DNA from: an uncultured Acidobacteriota bacterium
GTDB lineage: Bacteria > Acidobacteriota > Blastocatellia > RBC074
Assembly: GCA_937967285.1 (NCBI GenBank)
Contig: CALBSU010000349.1
Span: 1-7,146, forward strand
Length of the DNA: 7,146 nucleotides
Direction of reading: 5' to 3'
Part shown: positions 1 through 7,146 of the stretch, in pieces
How the letters are laid out: every line of letters starts with the position of its first letter
How positions within the stretch are numbered: position 1 is the first letter of the stretch
The notes under the pieces: generated by a model
Seen by the model: the letters and a program-made list of their open reading frames with translations, nothing else
Databases searched by the model: none
What the model was told of the DNA's origin: nothing
Position numbers and translations under genes: made by a program

Positions 1-372
1 TGGATCAGGATAAATATCATACACGAATGATTCTTTATGCCTTAGCCAGTTCCTGGGAATTCTTCCCGGAACAGATGCGATATATAATGAAAATCCACCA
101 CTTTTATTTTTGAGTATTATTTCATTTCCGCTAGCATTCCATCCCACCACAGGCCATCCAAAAGAATAGTTATACTTGTTAACCTCAGAGACTAAACTTT
201 TTGGGATACTAGGGATGCCTTCAACTTGAATATCAGGACCGGGTTGAAACTCGTCTGACTGAGCACAAACTTGATAGTTGCTGATTAGGATCAAAAAAGC
301 ATATATTCCTGATCCCACAAGAAAATGGACCAGTGATCTATATGTGTTGCGGGCTTGAAAATGAGTGTACAT
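1..372 (-). CDS. N-terminal part of a secreted protein, probably S9-family/TolB-propeller peptidase (runs off left edge)
   Basis: An uninterrupted reading frame of 124 codons starts at the ATG at 372 and is still open at base 1, so the gene is partial only because of the window edge. Residues about 11-38 contain a basic stretch, a hydrophobic core (VHFLVGSGIYAFLILIS) and a CAQ site, which reads as a signal peptide for export. After it come a Pro-rich linker and the pattern IPSIPKSLVSEVNKY, then GW..VGWN.SGNEIIL and VPG. This order (IP.IP..L...V..Y, W.P-like, IL, .PG) resembles the N-terminal propeller start of secreted S9 prolyl-oligopeptidase-like proteins common in Acidobacteria. The usual TRFG-like segment is not conserved, so the family call is tentative; that it is a real exported protein is much surer. 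The catalytic domain would lie outside the window. Codons are AT-rich (25 G/C of 60 at 121-180), unlike the genes after 2435. A purine-rich AGAAGG lies 18 nt upstream, too far for an ideal ribosome site. Confidence 0.6.
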   Translation of the reverse strand, partial: MYTHFQARNTYRSLVHFLVGSGIYAFLILISNYQVCAQSDEFQPGPDIQVEGIPSIPKSLVSEVNKYNYSFGWPVVGWNASGNEIILKNKSGGFSLYIASVPGRIPRNWLRHKESFVYDIYPDP

Positions 373-771
373 ATATTGATTCTTATTTTCCTTCTACCCT
401 AAGGTTTTCAATTGATTTGATTACTTTAGTCCATTAACTTTGAATACTCTGATTAATCGACATGATCTTTTGTGGTGATGCATTTCAAAGTATCTTAAGG
501 GTCAAATACCTGACCAGTAATCAGCCAGGAGTGGCACGCAATAGCGCGTAGCCCCTGGCCTCCACGAATCCGTAGACGCATCCTGTATTTCCGCGATCAC
601 GTCTCAGGCCCCATTCAGGGCCGGAACTATTCCTCTCGACTTACCTAAGCCCCCGGCTGGTATATTTGACGCCTTCGGCGCCGCGCTCACCGGACGGCCG
701 GGTCGAATTGCCATTCGGCCCTTCGACCAATCCCCCGATGAAAGCAAAAAAACACGGGATGAAGGGTCACC
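373..771. other. Intergenic region without a convincing gene
   Basis: No reading frame here looks coding. The left part (to about 520) is AT-rich and probably carries the promoter of the minus-strand gene ending at base 1. A weak candidate is TTGAAA (406-411) and AATAAG (382-387), 18 nt apart on the minus strand. The right part turns GC-rich abruptly and contains short inverted repeats: GCCAGG/CCTGGC (524-529 and 554-559), GGCCC/GGGCC (607-611 and 618-622) and GGTCGAA/TTCGACC (701-707 and 722-728, 14-nt loop). None is followed by a clear U-tract and I cannot assign any a role. The composition break suggests a junction between segments of different origin. Confidence 0.5.
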
Positions 772-978
772 TCATTTCAATGGACTGATCCGGCTTTTCG
801 ACTCTTCGTTTATTTCAATATCGAAATCCATGTCGTATCTGATTCGACTGGATAAAATCACGACCTGAACCTTTTCATCGTCCTTTAAAGACGGGAGATC
901 GAGTCCCGGATTCCACTTCGCCATCAAATTTTCAACAAAATTTAAATCGAAGTAGCCATGCCCTCGCCTGACCCGCAC
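772..978 (-). CDS. Doubtful small ORF, hypothetical protein of 50-68 aa, possibly a gene remnant
   Basis: The frame encodes up to 68 residues from a GTG at 978, or 50 from the ATG at 924 (MAKWNPGLDL...). Its C-terminal half reads plausibly as protein: a short acidic stretch (KDDEKVQ), then alternating hydrophobic and charged residues (VQVVILSS, DMDFDIEIN) suggesting beta strands. Neither start has a good Shine-Dalgarno site. The same frame stays open upstream of the GTG for about 40 codons with non-protein-like content, so this may be the C-terminal relic of a degraded gene. No family is recognised. Nothing adjacent on the same strand suggests an operon; the gene downstream in the same direction starts about 400 bases away at 372. 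Confidence 0.28.
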   Translation of the reverse strand: MRVRRGHGYFDLNFVENLMAKWNPGLDLPSLKDDEKVQVVILSSRIRYDMDFDIEINEESKSRISPLK

Positions 979-1257
979 AAGCAGGACGGTATAGATCCCT
1001 GGCAGTGTCGCATGTTGTGGAGACCGCTGTTGAAAACAGGTAAAGCTGCGCTTGAGGATCCGATGCTGAGGGGATGGACCGGACCGATGGCTCTTAATTT
1101 ACTGGTACCGCGTAATTGTCAGCGGCGCGGGCGGAGGCCGCTTTGAATAATTTACAGCCGGATCTCGATTCCGGGAAAGCTCCGAAATCGATTAGCGGAA
1201 TTTTACCAGCAAACCACCCATCGACAAAGAAAAAAATTGGATAGCGGGGATAAATAT
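979..1257. other. Intergenic region downstream of the TfoX gene
   Basis: I see no convincing gene here. Two short inverted repeats are visible: AGCGGC/GCCGCT (1121-1126 and 1137-1142, 10-nt loop) and CCGGA/TCCGG (1158-1162 and 1170-1174, 7-nt loop). On the minus strand, just after the TfoX stop, there is a T-rich run (complement of the A-run near 1228-1236). No stable hairpin precedes it, so it is not a clear intrinsic terminator. Confidence 0.4.
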
Positions 1258-1587
1258 TCACTTGGGTGGAAGGGAGGAGGCGAAATCGAGGCCGGCGCCG
1301 ATCCATGCGGCCAGTTTGCGACGGTTGTCGATGCCTTCTGGGGAGACGTAGATCATTCCTTTCATCGGGCGGCCGGTGAAGTCCATGGGTGAGACGTGAG
1401 GGCGGCCGAGAGCGGCCTGGTATGCGTCGGGGCCGGTGCGAACCATCAGTTTGTCTCCGACGATTCCGACGCACATATGCCCGTTGAGCAGAAATGCGAG
1501 GCCGCCGAACATCTTCTTTTCGGAGATGCCGTCCGTATCTATTAATATATGTCGTATTCTGTCGGCCAATTTTTCGTCGTAAGCCAT
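1258..1587 (-). CDS. TfoX/Sxy family N-terminal-domain protein
   Basis: This 109-residue protein is the stand-alone TfoX N-terminal domain. It begins MAYDEKLADRIR, has the family hallmark KKMFGGLAFLLNGHMC at residues about 24-39, continues G.VGDKLMVR.GPDAYQAAL, then RPMDFTGRPMKG, and ends in the usual FASSLPPK. The length is typical for single-domain members. In gamma-proteobacteria the related Sxy/TfoX proteins act with CRP in competence gene control, but stand-alone members elsewhere have no settled role, so the product should not be called a competence regulator. The start at 1587 is chosen because the homologous N-terminus begins there and GGGAG (complement of 1594-1598) sits 6 nt upstream. 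The longer frame to 1668 overlaps the divergent toxin promoter and is unlikely. The gene is transcribed away from the toxin-antitoxin module, with 79 bp between starts. Confidence 0.93.
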   Translation of the reverse strand: MAYDEKLADRIRHILIDTDGISEKKMFGGLAFLLNGHMCVGIVGDKLMVRTGPDAYQAALGRPHVSPMDFTGRPMKGMIYVSPEGIDNRRKLAAWIGAGLDFASSLPPK

Positions 1588-1631
1588 GGCGGTCTCCCTA
1601 ATTAATTGGTCAGGTGCCCTCGATACGATTA

Positions 1632-1663
1632 TTGACGATAGTGATGGTATCACATATAATACC
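1632..1663 (+). promoter_or_regulatory. Near-consensus sigma-70-type promoter of the toxin-antitoxin module with embedded palindromes
   Basis: TTGACG (1632-1637) and TATAAT (1655-1660) are separated by exactly 17 nt. A start point 6-8 nt after the -10 box falls at about 1667, which is the A of the toxin ATG, so the mRNA is predicted to be leaderless or nearly so. The spacer holds the palindrome GTGAT-GGT-ATCAC (1641-1653). An overlapping inverted repeat GGTAT/ATACC (1646-1650 and 1659-1663) covers the -10 box. Such placement suits an operator bound by the ribbon-helix-helix antitoxin for autorepression, as known for many toxin-antitoxin operons. The operator role is inferred; the boxes and repeats are seen directly. 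Confidence 0.75.
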
Positions 1664-1666
1664 ACC

Positions 1667-2092
1667 ATGTTGCCAGGGATTGTAATAGATTCAAACGTCT
1701 TTATCTCAGCTCTGCGTTCAAGCCTTGGCGCGTCTTACAAGCTTATATCGTTAATTGGGACAGGAAAGTTTGAGATTTTCATTTCAGTTCCATTAATCAT
1801 TGAATATGAGGAAGTTGCAAAGAGGCAATCCCGACAGATTGGGCTAACATATGATGAAATAGACGATGTAATCGATTACATCTGCAAAGTTGCGAATCAT
1901 CAAACGATCTTTTTTCTATGGCGTCCTATGTTGAAAGACCCGAAAGATGATCTTGTTCTTGAACTGGCAGTGGAAGCCGGTTGCGATTACATCATTACAT
2001 TCAACAAAAAAGATTTTGCAGGAACAGAAAAGTTTGATGTTCAGGTGGTAAGCCCAGGGGAGTTTTTAAGAATTATAGGAGAGGTACGATGA
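1667..2092 (+). CDS. PIN-domain ribonuclease toxin (putative toxin-antitoxin toxin, COG1569-like)
   Basis: The 141-residue protein has the PIN-domain layout. An N-terminal strand carries the first acidic residue (IVIDSNVFISAL, D8). Acidic residues follow a strand at SVPLIIEYEEV (E46, E48, E49). The central motif is KDPKDDLVLELA (D94/D95), followed by CDYIITFNKKDF with D116. These acidic residues coordinate metal in PIN nucleases, which in VapC-like toxins cleave RNA; the exact target cannot be read from sequence. The start at 1667 fits the family N-terminus and the strong promoter just before it. A longer frame to 1586 would run through the -35 and -10 boxes. No Shine-Dalgarno precedes the ATG. 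The stop overlaps the antitoxin start as ATGA, so toxin comes before antitoxin, the reverse of typical vapBC. The gene is AT-rich (21 G/C of 60 at 1861-1920), which suggests horizontal gain. Confidence 0.88.
   Translation: MLPGIVIDSNVFISALRSSLGASYKLISLIGTGKFEIFISVPLIIEYEEVAKRQSRQIGLTYDEIDDVIDYICKVANHQTIFFLWRPMLKDPKDDLVLELAVEAGCDYIITFNKKDFAGTEKFDVQVVSPGEFLRIIGEVR
2077..2084 (+). promoter_or_regulatory. Strong Shine-Dalgarno site for the antitoxin
   Basis: AGGAGAGG lies inside the last codons of the toxin gene; its GGAG is 7 nt before the antitoxin ATG at 2089. It contrasts with the absence of any such site before the toxin ATG. Confidence 0.75.
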
Positions 2093-2325
2093 GCACGATC
2101 AGTTTGAGATTACCCGAGTCTTTGCATAAAAGAGTGCGCGAACTGGCTGAACAGGAGAATGTTTCTATCAATCAGTTTATAACTGTTGCCTTGGCTGAAA
2201 AGATATCTGCCTTGTTAACAGATGTATACTTGACTGAAAGAGCGAAGCGAGGTGATAGAAACAAATTTGAGAAAGCGTTAGCAAAAGTAAAGAAAGCAGA
2301 GCCAGAAGAAGCCGATGCTTTTTGA
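2089..2325 (+). CDS. Ribbon-helix-helix antitoxin (HicB/CopG-like C-terminal domain)
   Basis: The protein is 78 residues long. It starts with a short beta strand (TISLRLPESL, residues 3-12), then helix A (about 10-22, HKRVRELAEQE) and helix B after the turn NVSINQFI (about 25-43). This is the classic ribbon-helix-helix DNA-binding fold of small antitoxins. Residues about 44-78 are charged and Lys/Glu-rich; in this kind of antitoxin that tail usually wraps the toxin and blocks its active site. The start ATG overlaps the toxin stop by four bases (ATGA), so the two are translationally coupled. It probably dimerises on the palindromes in the module promoter (1641-1663) and represses its own operon; that is inferred from the family. 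The AT-rich codon use matches the toxin, so the two were likely acquired together. Confidence 0.87.
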   Translation: MSTISLRLPESLHKRVRELAEQENVSINQFITVALAEKISALLTDVYLTERAKRGDRNKFEKALAKVKKAEPEEADAF

Positions 2326-2355
2326 ATCGCGCGCCTGACCCGCGTTGCTGCGGAG

Positions 2356-2392
2356 CCGCCCCCGATAATAGGTATCATTTATCGGAGGGCGG
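2356..2392. terminator. Long hairpin between convergent operons, possible bidirectional terminator
   Basis: CCGCCCCCGATAA (2356-2368) pairs with TTATCGG (2379-2385) plus GGGCGG (2387-2392), leaving one bulged A at 2386. This gives 13 base pairs and a 10-nt loop. It lies 30 nt after the antitoxin stop and 42 nt after the ankyrin stop on the other strand, the usual place for a shared terminator. No U-tract follows on either strand, so it is not a textbook intrinsic terminator. It could instead be a transcript-stabilising stem or part of a Rho-dependent site. Confidence 0.6.
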
Positions 2393-2434
2393 GGGCCCAC
2401 TCGTTCGTTATCCGGCTGATTGAGGCGGCCTCTC

Positions 2435-3918
<1,484 letters not shown>

Positions 3919-3924
3919 CCCTCC

Positions 3925-5319
<1,395 letters not shown>

Positions 5320-5333
5320 ATCGATTCCTGAAT

Positions 5334-5341
5334 TTTATATA
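5334..5341 (-). promoter_or_regulatory. Candidate -10 region for the serine hydrolase operon
   Basis: On the minus strand TATATAAA (complement of 5334-5341) lies 14 nt before the ATG at 5319 and just upstream of the AGGAA ribosome site. No good -35 box is found at 16-18 nt; the nearest is TTTCCG, 19 nt from TATATA. The promoter is weakly supported. Confidence 0.35.
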
Positions 5342-5413
5342 GGCCACGCCGGATCACGACCGGAAACAGACGGCTCCGATCATAGCATCATTCATCATTC
5401 GCCTATCATGTCC

Positions 5414-5419
5414 TATAAT
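5414..5419 (+). promoter_or_regulatory. Candidate -10 box (TATAAT) for the Uma2 gene
   Basis: A perfect TATAAT lies 24 nt before the preferred start at 5444. The best -35 candidate at 17 nt spacing is TTCATC (5391-5396), a poor match, so this would be an activator-dependent or weak promoter. Because it sits inside the reading frame extended to 5408, it argues against the ATG at 5408 as the start. Confidence 0.45.
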
Positions 5420-5443
5420 TTCATCGATTCCGGAGATTATCGA

Positions 5444-6046
5444 ATGGCGTTACCTGAATCTCAAATCCCGATTACGATCGATGGATATCTGGCGCTCGAA
5501 AGGCAGTCGGAAGATCGCCATGAATATCTCGACGGAATTGTATACGCCATGGCCGGCGAAAGCCCGGAACACGGGATAATCACTGTCAACCTTGTAACCT
5601 TATTGCACAGCCGGCTGCGCGGAGGGCCCTGTCAGACTTTTACCAAGGATACGAAAGTGCTTTGCAGGCCGGATCCCGCGGCGCGGAGTTCAACTAAAGG
5701 ACTGTTCGCCTATCCGGATCTGGTCATAGTCTGCGGCGAGCGGCGCTATCACGACGAGCATCGCGACGTACTGCTCAATCCGACGGTGATCATCGAAGTC
5801 CTCTCAGAGACCACCAAAGATTACGATCGCGGAGAAAAATTCGAACGTAATCGAACCTCCCTCCAGTCTCTCTCCGAATATGTGGCGGTTCATCAAAACC
5901 AGCCGAGAATCGAACACCACCAGCGACAAGCCACCGGGCAGTGGCTGTTGACGACCATTGACGGGCCTGGAGCTACGCTCGAACTGCCGGCGGTCTCATG
6001 TTCCATGCCGCTGCGGGAGATCTATGACGGAATTGAATTGACCTGA
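5444..6046 (+). CDS. Uma2 family (DUF820) putative restriction-endonuclease-like protein
   Basis: The 200-residue protein shows the Uma2 pattern in order: a sequence near DRHEYLDGIVYAMAG (E28), the middle NLV..LHSRLRGGPC, YPDLVIVCGE (D92), LNPTVIIEVLS (E118) and RGEKFER (K132). E28, D92, E118 and K132 match the PD-(D/E)XK nuclease core expected for this family. Biological targets of Uma2 proteins are not established; they occur in many copies in cyanobacteria, Chloroflexi and Acidobacteria. The start at 5444 is chosen because GGAG lies 8 nt upstream and the family N-terminus fits; the ATG at 5408 lacks a ribosome site. After K132 the usual KF..YR..psL.EY segment is altered: Tyr is replaced by Asn and one extra residue is present (RTSLQSL). 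It ends immediately against the opposite-strand hydrolase stop. It may be functional or drifting. Confidence 0.88.
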   Translation: MALPESQIPITIDGYLALERQSEDRHEYLDGIVYAMAGESPEHGIITVNLVTLLHSRLRGGPCQTFTKDTKVLCRPDPAARSSTKGLFAYPDLVIVCGERRYHDEHRDVLLNPTVIIEVLSETTKDYDRGEKFERNRTSLQSLSEYVAVHQNQPRIEHHQRQATGQWLLTTIDGPGATLELPAVSCSMPLREIYDGIELT

Positions 6047-6871
6047 TCAATCCGTCAGAGCTTCGAATCTCGGAAGCTGGGTATCTCTCAGGACGCGGTC
6101 CCAGTGATCGTAGTAGGCGCCCGAAGAGCGATAACCTCCGTGCGAGCGGACCACTTTTTTGCAGTCGACGACGAAGACTTCCGGCACCTCAGCCTCGATT
6201 ATGGCGGGGCGCTGAGGCCCCTTCCAGCCGAGGGCGCGGTCGAACTCCGGCGCGTCGCCGAAGCGGTAGCCGATCTTGAGAACGCGGTCCTTTTCGGTGT
6301 GATAGACGAAGCAGCGGCGGCAGAGATCCATGGCGCCGTTGAGTTCCCTGCCCGGCTCGAGGACCTCATCGTCGATGGCGGCGGCGATCATCATGAGGTT
6401 GTCGATGAAGCCGTCAGTCCCGCCGGCGAGCGTCTGCAGAGCGACGCGGGCCCCGAGGCTGTGGCACTGAACATCGACGGTGCGGGCGTTGCGGGTCGCC
6501 AGTTCGAGCAGCGGACGGAAGCGGCCGGCGGCCCGGTTGGCATATGGGACGGCCGGGAAGAAACCGAGCGCCGTCTCGAAGCCCGGCCAGACGAATCCGA
6601 GGACCAGGTCATATCCGCCCGCTCCCGTCAGATCGAAGTCGATCAGTCCGGTCAGGATGCGCTGGTATGCGTCGGCGACGTTTTTCAGCGTGCTCCGGAA
6701 CCCGTGGATCAGGATCAGGACGTGCTTGCCGCGCATCTGCATCGCGAGGTTGTCGGCGTCGAGATCCTCGAACTTGTCAAGTTTCGGCAGAAATGGATAG
6801 TTGCGGATCGCGTTCTCGTCGGAGAAACGGCGACTGTCGGTGAAATCCCTGCGGCAACTGATCAGGATCAT
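6047..6871 (-). CDS. Alpha/beta hydrolase, DUF900-like
   Basis: The 274-residue protein has an alpha/beta-hydrolase core. The oxyanion-hole strand is KHVLILIHGFRS (49-60), WPGF lies at 95-98, and the nucleophile elbow is CHSLG (136-140) with S138. A likely catalytic Asp is in YHTEKDRVL (D195), and a His is in SHGGY (H244) or YYDHW (H256). HGF with the elbow and the late ..D..H pattern fits the DUF900 group of serine hydrolases. The usual Gly or Thr before HS(L/M)G is Cys here. No signal peptide is seen, so it is likely cytoplasmic; the substrate is unknown, with ester or lipid bonds plausible. The start at 6871 has GGGAG (complement of 6880-6884) 8 nt upstream. It follows the Lys-rich-tail gene by 45 nt, probably in one transcript. 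Its TGA directly abuts the TGA of the Uma2 gene on the opposite strand, leaving no space for a terminator. Confidence 0.87.
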   Translation of the reverse strand: MILISCRRDFTDSRRFSDENAIRNYPFLPKLDKFEDLDADNLAMQMRGKHVLILIHGFRSTLKNVADAYQRILTGLIDFDLTGAGGYDLVLGFVWPGFETALGFFPAVPYANRAAGRFRPLLELATRNARTVDVQCHSLGARVALQTLAGGTDGFIDNLMMIAAAIDDEVLEPGRELNGAMDLCRRCFVYHTEKDRVLKIGYRFGDAPEFDRALGWKGPQRPAIIEAEVPEVFVVDCKKVVRSHGGYRSSGAYYDHWDRVLRDTQLPRFEALTD

Positions 6872-6874
6872 AGC

Positions 6875-6916
6875 TCAGGCTCCCGTGCCGGCCTTCCTCG
6901 CGGCCGGTTTCGTCGT
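6875..6916 (-). other. In-frame continuation of the Lys-rich repeat beyond the TAG stop
   Basis: After TAG the next 13 codons stay in frame and encode repeat-like residues (TTKPAARKAGTGA) before TGA at 6877-6875. That TGA is 3 nt from the hydrolase ATG. This looks like the former C-terminus of the gene, separated from it by a single nonsense change (an AAG lysine codon to TAG would suffice). Confidence 0.65.
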
Positions 6917-7146
6917 CTACTTCACTGCCTTCTTCGCGGCCGGTTTGGCTGCCTTCTTCACGGCCTTCTTCGCGGCCGGTTTGGCTGCCTTCTTCACTGC
7001 CTTCTTCGCGGCGAGTTTGACTGCCTTCTTCACAGCCTTCTTAGCAGCGGGTTTGACTGCCTTCTTCGCAGCCTTCTTCGCGGGTTTGATATCAGTCGAT
7101 TCGACGAGGTCGCGGCCGGGATAGATGCCGCGTGAGAGGTTGCGGG
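6917..7146 (-). CDS. C-terminal end of an unidentified protein with a histone-H1-like Lys/Ala/Pro repeat tail
   Basis: The frame enters from the right edge and gives 75 codons before TAG (6919-6917). The first 19 residues (RNLSRGIYPGRDLVESTDI) are ordinary sequence from a domain I cannot place. The remaining 56 are a low-complexity tail of 12-residue units of the form KPAAKKAVKKA(A/V). Tails of this kind occur on bacterial histone H1-like and AlgP-like proteins and on some DNA-binding proteins, where the positive charge gives non-specific DNA or RNA binding. That suggests a nucleic-acid-associated role, by inference only. After the TAG the same frame continues with TTKPAARKAGTGA and a TGA at 6877-6875, so the stop interrupts a repeat unit. 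The body of the gene lies outside the window. The alpha/beta hydrolase follows on the same strand. Confidence 0.75.
   Translation of the reverse strand, partial: RNLSRGIYPGRDLVESTDIKPAKKAAKKAVKPAAKKAVKKAVKLAAKKAVKKAAKPAAKKAVKKAAKPAAKKAVK
6920..7087 (-). repeat. In-frame 36-bp tandem repeat encoding KPAAKKAVKKA(A/V)
   Basis: Read on the minus strand there are five units: 7087-7055 (33 bp, one Ala missing), 7054-7019, 7018-6983 (KL instead of KP), 6982-6947, and 6946-6920 cut short by TAG. Units at 6983-7018 and 6947-6982 are nearly identical in DNA, while those near 7019-7087 have diverged in third positions, pointing to recent duplication at the 3' end. A sixth degenerate unit (KPAARKAGTGA) lies after the stop, to about 6878. 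Confidence 0.88.

Noticed and set aside
520..600. tRNA-like or structured RNA around the GCCAGG/CCTGGC inverted repeat
   Set aside because: No acceptor stem, anticodon arm or T-loop consensus can be assembled; only the outer 6 bp pair convincingly.
746..775. Possible intrinsic terminator on the minus strand after the small ORF
   Set aside because: The stem has only about 6 bp with a bulge and a 6-nt gap before the U-run, and the gene it would serve is itself doubtful.
958..1146. Plus-strand ORF of 62 codons
   Set aside because: No ribosome site and no recognisable domain; its Arg/Pro/Trp-rich composition is like random translation.
1094..1257. Minus-strand frame continuing past the TfoX stop in another phase (LIDFGAF... 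segment)
   Set aside because: The frame begins as a shadow of the TfoX gene and has no start or ribosome site of its own after 1258; coding cannot be supported.
1588..1668. N-terminal extension of the TfoX protein to a start at 1668
   Set aside because: It would run through the divergent toxin promoter, extends beyond the family N-terminus, and the inner ATG has a good ribosome site.
6801..7124. Phe/Ala-rich apparent repeat membrane protein on the plus strand
   Set aside because: It is the complement of the KPAAKKAVKKA repeat. The minus-strand reading fits a known low-complexity tail type and follows a non-repetitive segment in the same frame.
6104..7135. Plus-strand open frame of 343 codons opposite the hydrolase and repeat tail
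   Set aside because: It crosses two opposite-strand genes; its Leu/Arg/Phe repeats are merely the complement of the Lys/Ala repeat, and it lacks family motifs.

Overview
The window looks like a mosaic piece of a bacterial chromosome: GC-rich genes separated by AT-richer stretches. No rRNA, tRNA, CRISPR array, transposase or phage gene was seen. The mix of families fits a metabolically complex soil or environmental bacterium, and Acidobacteriota is the best guess. That mix is a secreted class-C-like serine hydrolase with an extra C-terminal domain, a Uma2/DUF820 endonuclease-like protein, a TfoX N-domain protein, a DUF900-type hydrolase and a probable S9-like secreted peptidase. The assignment is inference from family resemblance, not from a marker gene.

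Layout, left to right. (1) Positions 1-372, minus strand: the N-terminal 124 codons of an AT-rich secreted protein that runs off the left edge, probably an S9/propeller peptidase. (2) 373-1257: largely non-coding, with one doubtful small minus-strand ORF (772-978). (3) 1258-1587, minus: a TfoX N-terminal-domain protein. (4) 1667-2325, plus: an AT-rich two-gene toxin-antitoxin module, PIN toxin then ribbon-helix-helix antitoxin, divergent from tfoX. Its promoter matches the consensus closely, contains small palindromes, and appears to start transcription at the toxin ATG. A 13-bp hairpin (2356-2392) follows it. (5) 5319-2435, minus: a tight three-gene operon in transcription order: exported serine hydrolase, about 8-TM membrane protein, ankyrin-repeat protein. 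Its gene junctions are 6 nt apart or overlap as ATGA. (6) 5444-6046, plus: a Uma2 family protein. (7) 7146-6047, minus: the C-terminal end of an unidentified protein with a histone-H1-like Lys/Ala/Pro repeat tail, followed by a DUF900-like alpha/beta hydrolase. The hydrolase and Uma2 genes meet tail to tail, with their stop codons forming TGATCA.

How the genes may work together. The toxin-antitoxin pair is a self-contained module. The toxin appears to lack a Shine-Dalgarno site while the antitoxin has a strong one, which would favour antitoxin synthesis although the toxin gene comes first. The serine hydrolase/membrane/ankyrin operon is the least understood unit: one exported enzyme, one membrane-embedded protein and one cytoplasmic interaction protein are co-transcribed and translationally coupled, so a shared task across the envelope is possible but unproven. 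In the Lys-rich tail, an in-frame TAG interrupts the repeat, and the same frame continues with repeat-like codons to a TGA three bases before the next gene.
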